Source of the DNA: Hydrogenophaga sp.
GTDB taxonomy: Bacteria; Pseudomonadota; Gammaproteobacteria; Burkholderiales; Burkholderiaceae
DNA length: 19,280 nucleotides
NCBI GenBank assembly: GCA_025458545.1
Contig: JALOSH010000032.1
Span: 1 to 19,280, forward strand
Reading direction: 5' to 3'
Shown here: piece after piece, positions 9,454-17,715 of the stretch
Layout of the letters: every line of letters begins with the position of its first letter
Numbering within the stretch: the first letter of the stretch is position 1
The notes under the pieces: generated by a model
The model's input: only the letters and a program-made list of their open reading frames with translations
What the model was told of the DNA's origin: nothing
Databases searched by the model: none
Translations under genes and position numbers: made by a program

Positions 9454-9462
9454 GCACTGCAA
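9452..9462. promoter_or_regulatory. Palindrome overlapping the phaZ start site; possible PhaR operator
   Basis: TTGCA-C-TGCAA is a 5-bp inverted repeat with a one-base centre, overlapping the end of the -10 and the predicted transcription start. TGC/GCA-rich inverted repeats of this sort are bound by the PHA repressor PhaR in several bacteria; assigning it here is inference. Confidence 0.35.
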
Positions 9463-9483
9463 CATAACCGTCTTCCACAGCCC

Positions 9484-10938
9484 ATGCTCTACCAGATTTA
9501 CGAAACCCAGCGCTCCTTGATGGAGCCATTCGCTGACCTGGCTGAAGTCGCCGCCAAGCTCTACAACAACACGGGTTTGCCGCTCTCCCAGTTTCCGCTG
9601 GCACAGCGCGTGGCGGCCGGGTACGACCTGATGCACCGACTGGGCAAGGACTACGAAAAACCGGTGTTCGGCATCACCACGGCGGATGTGGACGGCGTTG
9701 ATGTGGCGATCTTCGAACGCATCGAACTCGACAAACCCTTCTGCGAACTGCGTCGCTTCAAGCGCTTCACCGACGACTCCGCCACCCTGGACAAGCTCAA
9801 GGCCCAGCCCGTGGTGTTGATCGTGGCGCCGCTTTCTGGCCACTACGCCACGCTGCTGCGCGACACGGTGCGCACCATGCTGAGCGACCACAAGGTCTAC
9901 ATCACCGACTGGAAAAATGCCCGCCTGGTGCCGCTGTCGGACGGCGAGTTCCATCTCGACGACTATGTGAACTACGTGCAGGAGTTCATCCGTTATCTGC
10001 AAAAAGCCTACGGCAACTGCCATGTGATGAGCGTGTGCCAGCCCACGGTGCCGGTGCTGGCCGCCGTCTCCCTGATGGCCAGCCGTGGTGAGACCACACC
10101 ACTGTCCATGACCATGATGGGCGGCCCGATCGATGCCAGCAAGTCGCCCACCGCCGTGAACAACCTGGCCACGCAGCGCAGCCACAGCTGGTTCGAGAAC
10201 AACGTCATCTACCGCGTGCCAGACAAGTTCCCGGGTGCCGGCCGCCGCGTGTACCCTGGTTTCCTCCAGCACACCGGTTTTGTGGCCATGAACCCAGACC
10301 GCCATGCGACCAGTCACTACGACTACTTCCAGGACCTGATCAAGGGCGACAACTCCAGCGCCGAGAGTCACCGCAAGTTCTACGACGAGTACAACGCGGT
10401 GCTCGACATGGACGCCGACTACTACCTGGAAACCATCCAGACCGTGTTCCAGGACTTCAAGCTGGTCAACGGCACCTGGGATGTGAAGAACGAAAAGGGC
10501 AAAGTCGAACGCGTGCGCCCGCAAGACATCCAGGCCACGGGCCTGCTCACGGTGGAAGGCGAGCTGGACGACATCTCGGGTTCGGGCCAGACCGCGGCGG
10601 CACACGACCTGTGCACTGGCGTGCCCAAGACCCACCGGATGCACTACGAGGCCAAAGGTGCGGGCCACTACGGCATCTTCAGCGGCCGTCGCTGGCGCGA
10701 GATGGTGTACCCGGTGGTGAAGACCTTCATCTTGTCGCACCAGCCCCGCGCCGCCGTGGTGTCCCCGGTGGCGGCCGAGCTTCAGCCCAGCACCCCGGTT
10801 CGCAAAGCTACCGCGAAACGCACGCCCCGCCAGGCGGTGGCCAAGGTCGCCGCCCAGCCAGCACCCAAAAAACCGGTCGCCAAAAAAGCGACGCCTGTCG
10901 CCGCGCCGGCCAAGAAGGCCAGCAAACGCAAGGCCTGA
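9484..10938 (+). CDS. phaZ: Intracellular polyhydroxyalkanoate (PHB) depolymerase
   Basis: PhaZ hydrolyses stored polyhydroxybutyrate on the granule surface to release hydroxybutyrate units. The 484-residue protein matches the Ralstonia-type intracellular enzyme: N-terminal [15 protein letters not shown], the nucleophile box SVCQPTV with Cys185 in place of serine, an acidic residue in GELDDIS (Asp362/363) and His395 in GAGHYGIF. Residues 1-420 cover the usual length. Residues about 435-484 form an extra tail rich in Lys, Ala and Pro ([17 protein letters not shown]), like histone H1-type proteins. ATG 9484 begins the family N-terminus; an upstream in-frame GTG at 9343 would add 47 residues overlapping the promoter and is rejected. 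It lies behind the tyrB terminator with its own promoter; rsxB follows after 85 bp. Confidence 0.93.
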   Translation: MLYQIYETQRSLMEPFADLAEVAAKLYNNTGLPLSQFPLAQRVAAGYDLMHRLGKDYEKPVFGITTADVDGVDVAIFERIELDKPFCELRRFKRFTDDSATLDKLKAQPVVLIVAPLSGHYATLLRDTVRTMLSDHKVYITDWKNARLVPLSDGEFHLDDYVNYVQEFIRYLQKAYGNCHVMSVCQPTVPVLAAVSLMASRGETTPLSMTMMGGPIDASKSPTAVNNLATQRSHSWFENNVIYRVPDKFPGAGRRVYPGFLQHTGFVAMNPDRHATSHYDYFQDLIKGDNSSAESHRKFYDEYNAVLDMDADYYLETIQTVFQDFKLVNGTWDVKNEKGKVERVRPQDIQATGLLTVEGELDDISGSGQTAAAHDLCTGVPKTHRMHYEAKGAGHYGIFSGRRWREMVYPVVKTFILSHQPRAAVVSPVAAELQPSTPVRKATAKRTPRQAVAKVAAQPAPKKPVAKKATPVAAPAKKASKRKA

Positions 10939-10948
10939 CGCGGTTTTC

Positions 10949-10985
10949 CATCCCGGTGCACCACAAGCCTGGGTCGACCGGGATG
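10949..10985 (+). terminator. Inverted repeat after phaZ (possible hairpin)
   Basis: CATCCCGGT (10949-10957) and ACCGGGATG (10977-10985) are perfect 9-bp inverted repeats with a 19-nt loop. There is no T tract, so termination is uncertain; it could be an mRNA-stabilising 3' hairpin. Confidence 0.35.
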
Positions 10986-11023
10986 TTGCTGGGCCGTCGT
11001 CGGTCTCCAATGCACTGACAGTC

Positions 11024-11686
11024 ATGGACGAACTCGCCCGGCGCATCGACGCCGTCTTGCCGCAGACGCAGTGCACCCGCTGCGGCTACCCCGATTGCGC
11101 CGCCTATGCGCAGGCGATCGCGGCCGGCGAGGCGGGCATCAACCAGTGCCCGCCGGGCGGCGCAGAAGGGGTGGCCCGGCTGGCAGCCCTCACCGGGCAA
11201 CCGGTTACCCCGCTCAACCCGGCCAACGGCATTGAAGGTCCGCTGACGCTGGCGGTGATCGACGAGGCCTGGTGCATCGGCTGCACCTTGTGCATCAAGG
11301 CCTGCCCGACCGATGCCATCGTTGGCAGCAACAAACTCATGCACACCGTGGTCGAGCCGTATTGCACCGGCTGCGAACTGTGCATTCCGGTCTGCCCGGT
11401 GGACTGCATTTCGCTCGAAGTCGTGAGCGGTGAGCGCACCGGCTGGCAAGCCTGGACAGCGGACCAGGCGGCGCAGGGCCGCGAGCGCTACCAGCAGCGC
11501 AAACTGCGCCTGGCGCGCGAACAGGTCGAACGTGAGCGGGCGCTCGAAGCCAAGGCCCGCATGAAACTCAACGATCTCGAAGCGCACTCGGTACACACCG
11601 ACCCGGCCATGCTTCAGAAAAAGCGCGCCGTGATCGAAGCGGTGCTGGAACGGGCGCGCGCCCGGCGCGACCAACCATCCGACTGA
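11024..11686 (+). CDS. rsxB: RnfB/RsxB-type iron-sulfur electron transport protein
   Basis: The 220-residue protein carries the Fe-S core of RnfB/RsxB, which passes electrons between ferredoxin-like carriers. An N-terminal Fe-S (4Fe-4S) domain has Cys17, Cys20, Cys25 and Cys42 ([11 protein letters not shown]). Two bacterial ferredoxin motifs follow: Cys84-87-90-94 and Cys114-117-120-124. The C-terminal ~75 residues are highly charged and probably helical. Unlike full RnfB it has no N-terminal membrane helix, and no other rnf/rsx gene is present in the window. ATG 11024 lacks a clear ribosome binding site; no better in-frame start precedes the first Cys motif. Redox partner unknown. It is downstream of phaZ and converges on the chemoreceptor gene. 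Confidence 0.85.
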   Translation: MDELARRIDAVLPQTQCTRCGYPDCAAYAQAIAAGEAGINQCPPGGAEGVARLAALTGQPVTPLNPANGIEGPLTLAVIDEAWCIGCTLCIKACPTDAIVGSNKLMHTVVEPYCTGCELCIPVCPVDCISLEVVSGERTGWQAWTADQAAQGRERYQQRKLRLAREQVERERALEAKARMKLNDLEAHSVHTDPAMLQKKRAVIEAVLERARARRDQPSD

Positions 11687-11691
11687 ACTGC

Positions 11692-11704
11692 GGCGCTCTG
11701 CGCC
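11692..11704. terminator. Small GC hairpin between convergent rsxB and chemoreceptor gene
   Basis: GGCGC-TCT-GCGCC is a 5-bp stem in the 22-bp convergent gap. Without a T tract it is only a weak candidate for two-way termination. Confidence 0.25.
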
Positions 11705-11708
11705 CGCG

Positions 11709-14030
11709 TCAGGCCAGCGCGGCGCTCTTGTAAACGCCGCAGCCGACGTAGAGATCGTCGACCTTGCAAACGTACGACATCTTGGTCTGGATGCGGCCAC
11801 TGGCCGGGTTGGTGATGTCGTACTCGACCCAGCCCGGCTCGATGTCGGCCTGTGCCACGATGGCGTCCAGCAGCGACTGGCCGTTCACGCCGGCGATGTC
11901 CTGAACCCGGCTGCCGACCTTGTCGGGTTTGCCCGCAAACGCCCGGTAGCTGCCCTGGGCATCGAGCGCGAACACGTACATGTCGCGGTCGTGGAAGCCC
12001 TGAGACACATCGGTCAGGTCGCGCACAAAGGCCTCGCGCCCACGCTCGTTGCGATGCACCAGCGCTCGCTCCACCAGGCCCATGGCTTCTTCGGCCGTGC
12101 CCTGCTGCAACATGAAGGACGAGACAGCGCTCGACAACTGAGCCGCCCTGGCCTCCAGCAGATTGGACTGGTTCACCGCGTGCTCCACCATCTGGGCATT
12201 GCGCTGGGTGATCTCGTCGAGCTGGCCCACCGCAGATGAAATTTCGGTCAGACCCGTGCTCTGCTCCGCGCTGGCGGCCGAAATCAGGGCCATGTTGGCG
12301 GCCACACCGCGCACACCGTTGACGATTTGCGTCATGTTGCTGCCAGCGGCACGGATCTGCGACACGCTGGCCGCCACCTGCGCGCCCGACGCCTCGATGA
12401 GCTGGCGGATCTCGCGCGACGAGGCGGCCGACCGCTGAGCGAGTGTGCGCACCTCATTGGCCACCACCGCGAAGCCCCGGCCCTGCTCACCGGCACGCGC
12501 GGCCTCCACCGCAGCGTTGAGCGCCAGGATGTTGGTCTGGAACGCAATGCCGTCGATCACACCGATGATGTCGTGCATCTGCTGCGCGCTTTTCTGGATC
12601 GCCTCCACCGAGGTCACCGCCTGCACCATGGATTGCGCGCCCGATTCGGCCACGTCGCGGACCTTGGCGGCCTGGGTGTTGGAATCACCCGCGGTCTCGG
12701 CGTTCTGGTGCACGGTGCCCGACAGCTGCTGCACGCTGGCGGCGGTCTGCTCCAGGTTGGCGGCCTGCTGTTCGGTGCGGTCGGCCAGATCGCGGTTGCC
12801 GACGGCCAGGCTTTTGCCAGCGTGGGACACCAGGGCCGAATTGCTTCGAACCTGCGCCACCATGGCGGAGAGGTTGCCGATCATGCCTTGCAGCAGACTG
12901 GCCATCTGGCTCAGTTCGTCCTTGCCGCGGATGCGGACATGCGACCGCAGGTTGCCCGCTGCGGTCTGACCCATCACGTCGATGACCTGGCGGAAATCGA
13001 TCACGAAGCTCCGGTAGAACGAGAGCAGCAGGTAGACCATGAGGCCAATGCCCAGCACCGTGGCACCCAGGGCCAGCCATTGCAGACGCTGCAAAACATC
13101 GATGCGTTGCTGGAGCAAGCTGTCCAGACGTTCCAACACCGTCGCCTGGTAGGTGTTGACGGCCGCCAGTGCCTGGGTACCGGCAGCGAAATAGGCTTCG
13201 GCTCTGATGGAACCCGGCGTGTCGAAGGCCTGCCGCGCCAGCTGGACGAAGCGTTCTGTGGCCTGCAGCGCCGGATCACCCGGCAGATCTTCCTGGCCGT
13301 AGCGTGCGGAAAAGCCCATGGCGAAACCAAAGTCTTTGGTCGCGGTGCTCAGTGCGTCCAGCTGCACACGCAGGCTGCCCACCTCGTCGGGCGAGGGGGT
13401 GGGCAGGCTCAGCTGCCCGGCGCCCTGGCCGCGGATGCGGCCGATCGCTTCACCCCAGCCCGGCGTGCGCGACACCACCATGTCCATGAGGAAATAGGTG
13501 GCGGGTTCCGGGTCGAACAGCAGGTTGGAGCGTTCGCCCACGGTGTACACAAAGCGGCGCAACTCACCGATGAGGGCGGTGTGCCGCGCAAACGACTGGG
13601 CAGCGGTGTCGGTTTCGGTCGACTTCAGGCCCTCGATCGTCCGCTTGAGTTCGCCCCATTCAGCGGACAAGCCCATGGCCGTGAACTCGGTGATCGCGGC
13701 ATCGGTGTTGTCCAGCGCCTGGCGCAACTGGCTCCGGGTGGTGTCCAGCGCGGCCCGCACATTGGGCGCTCCCGAGAGCAACATGTTGGTCTGACCCCGG
13801 TGGGCCTGCACGGCGGTCATCACGCTGGCCAGCTGGACCAGGGTGTGAGAACCCTCGGCCTCGCTCTGGGCAAACCGGATTTCGCCGCCCAGCCGCTGGA
13901 GCAGCAGCACGCACAACACCGTCAGAGGCACCAGCAGCACCGCGGCCAGCAAGCCCAGCTTGGTGGGCAGACGCAGTTGTCGCATCAGCCAGATGCCGGG
14001 CCAAAGAGGTTTGAATCGAAATGGGCTCAC
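11709..14030 (-). CDS. Methyl-accepting chemotaxis protein with C-terminal Cache-like domain
   Basis: Membrane chemoreceptor that signals through CheW/CheA. The 773-residue protein has a membrane helix (about 25-46), a helical periplasmic sensor (about 47-317, with [13 protein letters not shown]), a second helix (about 318-339), a HAMP region (about 340-392) and the MCP signalling hairpin. The hairpin tip is near-canonical at 493-530 ([20 protein letters not shown], then [15 protein letters not shown]). Unusually, residues about 645-770 form a second sensor-like domain resembling single Cache domains ([28 protein letters not shown]), which by topology is cytoplasmic. The start is GTG 14030 with GAGG 6 nt upstream. 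An upstream ATG (14105) lies before the predicted sigma-28 promoter and cannot be used from it; ATG 13985 is a possible later start. The ligand is unknown. Confidence 0.92.
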   Translation of the reverse strand: MSPFRFKPLWPGIWLMRQLRLPTKLGLLAAVLLVPLTVLCVLLLQRLGGEIRFAQSEAEGSHTLVQLASVMTAVQAHRGQTNMLLSGAPNVRAALDTTRSQLRQALDNTDAAITEFTAMGLSAEWGELKRTIEGLKSTETDTAAQSFARHTALIGELRRFVYTVGERSNLLFDPEPATYFLMDMVVSRTPGWGEAIGRIRGQGAGQLSLPTPSPDEVGSLRVQLDALSTATKDFGFAMGFSARYGQEDLPGDPALQATERFVQLARQAFDTPGSIRAEAYFAAGTQALAAVNTYQATVLERLDSLLQQRIDVLQRLQWLALGATVLGIGLMVYLLLSFYRSFVIDFRQVIDVMGQTAAGNLRSHVRIRGKDELSQMASLLQGMIGNLSAMVAQVRSNSALVSHAGKSLAVGNRDLADRTEQQAANLEQTAASVQQLSGTVHQNAETAGDSNTQAAKVRDVAESGAQSMVQAVTSVEAIQKSAQQMHDIIGVIDGIAFQTNILALNAAVEAARAGEQGRGFAVVANEVRTLAQRSAASSREIRQLIEASGAQVAASVSQIRAAGSNMTQIVNGVRGVAANMALISAASAEQSTGLTEISSAVGQLDEITQRNAQMVEHAVNQSNLLEARAAQLSSAVSSFMLQQGTAEEAMGLVERALVHRNERGREAFVRDLTDVSQGFHDRDMYVFALDAQGSYRAFAGKPDKVGSRVQDIAGVNGQSLLDAIVAQADIEPGWVEYDITNPASGRIQTKMSYVCKVDDLYVGCGVYKSAALA

Positions 14031-14058
14031 AGGTGTCCTCGGTTGGGTGACTGTTCCC

Positions 14059-14085
14059 TTATCGGATGTTGGATTCCAGGCTTGA
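14059..14085 (-). promoter_or_regulatory. Sigma-28 (FliA) type promoter of the chemoreceptor gene
   Basis: On the minus strand TCAAGCCT (14085-14078), an 11-nt spacer and TCCGATAA (14066-14059) match the flagellar/chemotaxis consensus TAAAGTTT-N11-GCCGATAA at 5/8 and 7/8 positions. Transcription would begin near 14052, about 20 nt before GTG 14030. Confidence 0.65.
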
Positions 14086-14129
14086 GGCGATGGACAGGCA
14101 ACCACACCCGAGGGACTGGCCGGACCGCC

Positions 14130-14474
14130 TTAATGCAGCGGCGGAATGCCCGACTGCCGGGCTTCGAAGTGTCGAAACAGCTGCACCGCCATCAGGCGCA
14201 AGGCATCGTCGGCCATGTTGTGCGCACAGGACAACTGTTGCAGGGCGTAGGTGCGGTCGCACAGCATCATCGCGCGGCTCACACACATGCCTTGGCTCGA
14301 CATGCGCAGGCAAAACCGCTCCAGCAGTTCGCTGGGCCAGGCCAGCGCGAGTTCGCGCTCGCGCCATTGCGGCTGTCGCCGTGCCCAGCGCTCGTCGCCC
14401 TGCGCCAGCAAGGACGGGGAATCGGCGAGGTTGAATTCAGACGATGGAAACTGCTGACTGGGAACCGGGTTCAT
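14130..14474 (-). CDS. Small protein of unknown function
   Basis: I do not recognise this 114-residue protein. It has no signal peptide or membrane segment, is Arg/Leu/Gln-rich and looks mostly helical in the middle (about 30-100), with cysteines in RFCLRM, GMCVS, LCDR and SCAHN. It is supported as a gene by a strong ribosome binding site (AGAGGAG, 6 nt before ATG 14474) and by the absence of a better reading frame here. It ends 99 bp upstream of the chemoreceptor start on the same strand, but the chemoreceptor has its own sigma-28 promoter between them. It is divergent from the cupin gene. A role in chemotaxis cannot be inferred from position alone. Confidence 0.6.
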   Translation of the reverse strand: MNPVPSQQFPSSEFNLADSPSLLAQGDERWARRQPQWRERELALAWPSELLERFCLRMSSQGMCVSRAMMLCDRTYALQQLSCAHNMADDALRLMAVQLFRHFEARQSGIPPLH

Positions 14475-14507
14475 GGCGCACTCCTCTGCTGCGAAGAAAC
14501 GGGCCGG

Positions 14508-14513
14508 TTGACA
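14508..14513 (+). promoter_or_regulatory. Perfect -35 hexamer upstream of the cupin gene
   Basis: TTGACA is present, but the -10 expected at 16-18 nt is poor; TTAAAA occurs at 14535-14540, a 21-nt spacer. Weak promoter candidate. Confidence 0.22.
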
Positions 14514-14619
14514 CAGCCCAGGGATGCCATGAGGTTAAAAGCGCCGGGCGAAGGCGAACGCCCGAACAAAGCCTGAAAACCGACCCAGCTTGTTCTTTCG
14601 CCGAGCTGCCAGGGGCACA

Positions 14620-15003
14620 ATGCCACGCATGAACAGCACCAGCACCCGCCTGATCCACCTGAGCGCCCAGCCCAGCGGCGCACCCGAAACCGACCACCCG
14701 CGACCGGAGCGCCTGATCCAGGGCAACCCCCTGCGCGAGACCTGGAACCGGGTCGATGATTCGATGTCCGCTGGCCAGGTGTTCTGCGGCGTCTGGCGGT
14801 GCGAGCCGGGACACTGGCGCATCGCCATGGGCCCCACCGAGCGCGAACTGTTCACCGTGCTGCTCGGGCGTTGCCGGGTGCACGACGCGCTGGGCGGGTT
14901 TGTCGAAGCGGGACCCGGCGAGGGCATCTACATCCCGCCGGGTTTTGAAGGCGCCTTCGAGGTGCTGGAGCCCATGACCAAGTCCTACATGATCTGCGAG
15001 TGA
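14620..15003 (+). CDS. Small cupin-domain protein (DUF861/cupin_3 type)
   Basis: Single-domain beta-barrel protein of 127 residues. Residues about 50-125 match the DUF861-like cupin pattern: GVWRCEPGHWRIAMGPTERE, ELFTVLLGRCRVHD, GPGEGIYIPPGFEGAFEVLEP and KSYMI. Such proteins are small sugar- or ureidoglycolate-type binding or isomerase proteins; the substrate cannot be told, and the cupin metal His residues are not conserved in a clear pattern. Start ATG 14620 has AGGGG 4 nt upstream; ATG 14629 is a possible alternative. It stands alone, divergent from the small unknown gene, and is followed within 25 nt by a strong terminator. Confidence 0.8.
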   Translation: MPRMNSTSTRLIHLSAQPSGAPETDHPRPERLIQGNPLRETWNRVDDSMSAGQVFCGVWRCEPGHWRIAMGPTERELFTVLLGRCRVHDALGGFVEAGPGEGIYIPPGFEGAFEVLEPMTKSYMICE

Positions 15004-15025
15004 AGGTCCGCCACACCGGTGCATG

Positions 15026-15064
15026 AAAAAAACCCGCCGGGCATGCGCCGAGCGGGGTTTTTTT
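15026..15064. terminator. Bidirectional rho-independent terminator
   Basis: A7 (15026-15032), an interrupted GC-rich stem (CCCGC / GCGGG with inner GGC / GCC) and T7 (15058-15064) form a hairpin flanked by A and T runs on both strands. It serves the convergent cupin and VOC genes. Confidence 0.85.
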
Positions 15065-15079
15065 ATGGGTGGCTGTTGT

Positions 15080-15655
15080 TCAGGCTGACGGCGCGGCCAG
15101 CTTCGCAAACGCATCCACCACCTCGGGCGGCGCCTGCACCAGTTCGATCAGAACGCCCTCGCCCGCGATCGGGAATTCTTCGTTCGCCTTGGGGTGCAGG
15201 AAGGTGATGTCAAATCCAGCCGCACCCTTGCGGATGCCGCCCGGCGCGAAGCGCACGCCGTGCGCCGTGAGCCACTCGACCGCGACCGGCAGGTTGTCGA
15301 TCCACAGGCCGATGTGGTTGAGCGGCGTGGCGTGCACCGCCGGTTTCTTCTCGGGGTCCATCGGCTGCATCAGATCGACCTCGACCTTGAACGGGCCGCT
15401 GCCGATGGCGCAGATGTCTTCGTCGACGTTCTCGCGCTCGCTCTGGAAGCTGCCCGTCTTCTCCAGGCCCAGCATGTCGACCCACAGCGTTTGAAGACGC
15501 AGCTTGTCGGGGCCGCCGATGGCGATCTGCTGGACGCCCAGCACTTTGAAGGGACGGGGAGTGCCGCGGCGATCCGGCGCAGGGCCGCCCCAAACCGGAT
15601 CAGCCCCCTCGGGGGGCAGCGACCCGCGCAGCGGTGGAGCGTGGGGGCCACTCAT
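15080..15655 (-). CDS. VOC-family (glyoxalase/epimerase-like) metalloprotein
   Basis: Vicinal-oxygen-chelate fold protein of 191 residues. Two beta-alpha-beta-beta-beta modules are visible: [11 protein letters not shown] to VEVDLMQP, and [18 protein letters not shown] to [12 protein letters not shown]. Likely metal ligands are Gln42/43, Glu92, His114 and Glu171, the Gln/Glu/His/Glu set of human-type glyoxalase I; methylmalonyl-CoA epimerase normally has His at the first site. Its place after pccA suggests a role near propionyl/methylmalonyl-CoA metabolism, but this is unproven. Residues 1 to about 33 are Gly/Pro/Arg-rich, unlike any VOC domain, and are encoded by a repeat-like element. The ATG overlaps the pccA stop as ATGA, indicating translational coupling. 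Confidence 0.82.
   Translation of the reverse strand: MSGPHAPPLRGSLPPEGADPVWGGPAPDRRGTPRPFKVLGVQQIAIGGPDKLRLQTLWVDMLGLEKTGSFQSERENVDEDICAIGSGPFKVEVDLMQPMDPEKKPAVHATPLNHIGLWIDNLPVAVEWLTAHGVRFAPGGIRKGAAGFDITFLHPKANEEFPIAGEGVLIELVQAPPEVVDAFAKLAAPSA
15571..15655. repeat. GC-rich repeat-like element at the pccA/VOC junction
   Basis: The stretch holds an inverted repeat GATCCGG (15571-15577) / CCGGATC (15595-15601), a second palindrome GCCCCC-TC-GGGGGGC (15603-15617) and a GC-rich arm ending in GTGGGGGCC. I recognise the type as a dispersed intergenic element of Comamonadaceae genomes; only one copy is in this window, so repetitiveness is from memory. It encodes the first ~29 residues of the VOC protein. 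Confidence 0.55.
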
Positions 15656-17703
15656 TTCTCGAACTCCACGATCGGCTGATCGACCACCAGCGACTCTCCT
15701 TTGGACGCCAGCACCTTGGACACCACGCCGTCGGCCGCCGCAAACAGCACGTTCTCCATCTTCATCGCTTCAATGACGGCCACGCGCTCGCCAGCCTGCA
15801 CCTTCTGGCCAACCTGCACCGCCACGTCGACCAGCAAACCGGGCATGGGCGAAAGCACGTATTTGCTCATGTCGGGCGCGGCCTTGAACGGCATCAGCCG
15901 GTGCAGCTCGGCCATGCGGCGCGACACCACCACGGTTTCGATGCGCGTGCCGTTGTGCTGCACCACCAGCGCCAGCGGATTGCGCGGCGTGCCGCGCTCC
16001 ACCTGGGCGGTGAAGGCCTGGCCGTTGCATTCGCCACGGATGCAGATGTCGTTCAGACGCGAAGGGCTGCGGATCTCATAGCGCTTGCCTTCGACCGTGA
16101 CCACCGCCGAGCCCAGCTGCCCGAGCACCTCGTCCACATGCACATCGGTGTAGCGGTTCTGACCACCTGCGCCCAGCGTGATCACGCTGAAGTCGTGCCC
16201 CACCTTCACGCCGTAACCGGGCAGCTGACCGGTGAGACCCGCCGCGCGCTCGCGCGACTTGCGCCGCACAAAAGCCGCCAGCGCCACCAGAAAGTTGGCG
16301 TCTTCATGCGGCACGTCCTCGGCACGGAAACCGTGTGCATAGTGCTCGGCGATGAAGCCGGTGTTGAAGTCGCCCGAGACGAACTTGGGATGCGCCAGCA
16401 GCGCCGCCTGGAACGGGATGTTGCTGCTGATGCCGCGGATGACGAAGCCGTTGAGCGCCTCGCGCATCTTCGCAATGGCTTCCTTGCGGTCCTTGCCGTG
16501 CACGATGAGCTTGGCGATCATCGAGTCGTAGTACATCGGGATCTCGCCGCCATCGACCACGCCCGTGTCCACGCGCACGCCGTACAGATCGGTGGTGTTG
16601 GCCTGCTGCATGGTCTGCGCCGGTGGCTGGAAGCGCACCAGGCGGCCGGTGCTCGGCAGGAAGTTGCGGAACGGGTCTTCGGCGTTGATGCGGCACTCCA
16701 TGGCCCAGCCGTTGCGCTGCACATCGGCCTGCGTCAACGGCAGCTTCTCGCCCGCGGCCACGCGGATCATCAGCTCCACCAGATCGACGCCAGTGATGCA
16801 CTCGGTGACCGGGTGCTCCACCTGCAGGCGGGTGTTCATCTCCAGGAAGTAGAAGTCCTGGTCCTTGCCCACCACGAACTCCACCGTGCCCGCGCTCTGG
16901 TACTTCACCGCCTTGGCCAGCGCCACCGCCTGTTCGCCCATGGCCTTGCGCGTGGCGTCCGAAATGAATGGCGACGGCGCCTCTTCGATCACCTTCTGGT
17001 GACGGCGCTGGATCGAGCATTCGCGCTCGTTCAGGTAAATCACGTTGCCGTGCGAATCGCCCAGCACCTGGATCTCGATATGGCGCGGCTCCAGCACGTA
17101 TTTTTCGATGAACACGCGGTCGTCGCCGAAGCTGTTGCGCGCTTCGTTGCGGCAACTGGTGAAGCCTTCAAACGCTTCTTTGTCGTTGAAGGCCACGCGC
17201 AGGCCCTTGCCGCCACCGCCGGCCGAGGCCTTGATCATCACCGGGTAGCCGATGTTCTTGGCGATCTCCACCGCGCGCTCGGCCGTTTCAATCGCGTCGT
17301 TCCAACCCGGGATGGTGTTGACCTTGGCTTCGTTCGCCAGCTTCTTGGAAGCGATCTTGTCGCCCATGGCCGCGATGGAGAAATGGCGCGGGCCGATGAA
17401 GGCGATGCCTTCGTCTTCACAGCGCTTGGCGAAGGCTTCGTTCTCGCTCAGGAAACCGTAGCCGGGGTGGATGGCCTGTGCGCCGGTGGCCTTGGCCGCG
17501 GCGATGATCTTGTCGGCCACCAGGTAGGACTCGCGCGAAGGCGCTGGACCTAGCAGCACGGCCTCGTCGGCCAACTGCACGTGGCGCGCTTCCTTGTCGG
17601 CCTCGGAATACACCGCCACGGTGGCGATGCCCATTTTTTTGGCGGTGGCGATCACGCGGCAGGCGATCTCGCCGCGGTTGGCGATCAGAATTTTGGTGAA
17701 CAT
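15652..17703 (-). CDS. pccA: Propionyl-CoA (acyl-CoA) carboxylase alpha subunit, biotin-containing
   Basis: Carboxylates biotin using ATP and bicarbonate, then hands the carboxyl group to the PccB subunit; cytosolic. The 683-residue protein has biotin carboxylase (about 1-450: [28 protein letters not shown], the ATP-grasp glycine loop AGGGGKG at 161-167, [16 protein letters not shown]), a linker/BT domain (about 460-600) and a C-terminal biotinyl domain with EAMKMEN, biotin attachment at Lys648. This single-chain layout is typical of propionyl-CoA carboxylase alpha. ATG 17703 has GAGGG about 7 nt upstream. It lies 12 bp after the immunity-like gene and overlaps the VOC gene by ATGA. Acetyl- or methylcrotonyl-CoA as substrate cannot be fully excluded. 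Confidence 0.92.
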   Translation of the reverse strand: MFTKILIANRGEIACRVIATAKKMGIATVAVYSEADKEARHVQLADEAVLLGPAPSRESYLVADKIIAAAKATGAQAIHPGYGFLSENEAFAKRCEDEGIAFIGPRHFSIAAMGDKIASKKLANEAKVNTIPGWNDAIETAERAVEIAKNIGYPVMIKASAGGGGKGLRVAFNDKEAFEGFTSCRNEARNSFGDDRVFIEKYVLEPRHIEIQVLGDSHGNVIYLNERECSIQRRHQKVIEEAPSPFISDATRKAMGEQAVALAKAVKYQSAGTVEFVVGKDQDFYFLEMNTRLQVEHPVTECITGVDLVELMIRVAAGEKLPLTQADVQRNGWAMECRINAEDPFRNFLPSTGRLVRFQPPAQTMQQANTTDLYGVRVDTGVVDGGEIPMYYDSMIAKLIVHGKDRKEAIAKMREALNGFVIRGISSNIPFQAALLAHPKFVSGDFNTGFIAEHYAHGFRAEDVPHEDANFLVALAAFVRRKSRERAAGLTGQLPGYGVKVGHDFSVITLGAGGQNRYTDVHVDEVLGQLGSAVVTVEGKRYEIRSPSRLNDICIRGECNGQAFTAQVERGTPRNPLALVVQHNGTRIETVVVSRRMAELHRLMPFKAAPDMSKYVLSPMPGLLVDVAVQVGQKVQAGERVAVIEAMKMENVLFAAADGVVSKVLASKGESLVVDQPIVEFEK

Positions 17704-17715
17704 TACTCTGCCCTC

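Noticed and set aside
9343..9483. Upstream GTG start giving phaZ 47 more residues
   Set aside because: The segment overlaps the promoter and ends at the family N-terminus MLYQIYETQ; the added residues do not look like protein.
10422..10935. Frameshift as the source of the basic PhaZ tail
   Set aside because: The frame is continuous through the catalytic His motif and the later VYPVVKTF segment, and the Lys/Ala/Pro pattern keeps GC-rich third positions, so the tail looks genuine.
9409..11076. 555-residue minus-strand open frame opposite phaZ
   Set aside because: Antisense shadow of phaZ with typical GC-rich composition and no domain.
14031..14105. ATG 14105 as start of the chemoreceptor
   Set aside because: It lies upstream of the predicted sigma-28 start site, and GTG 14030 has the better ribosome binding site.
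12327..14576. 749-residue plus-strand open frame opposite the chemoreceptor gene
   Set aside because: Antisense shadow; the minus strand has clear MCP motifs and a sigma-28 promoter.
15634..17553. 639-residue plus-strand open frame opposite pccA
   Set aside because: Antisense shadow of pccA, rich in His/Leu/Ala/Val, with no motifs or ribosome binding site.
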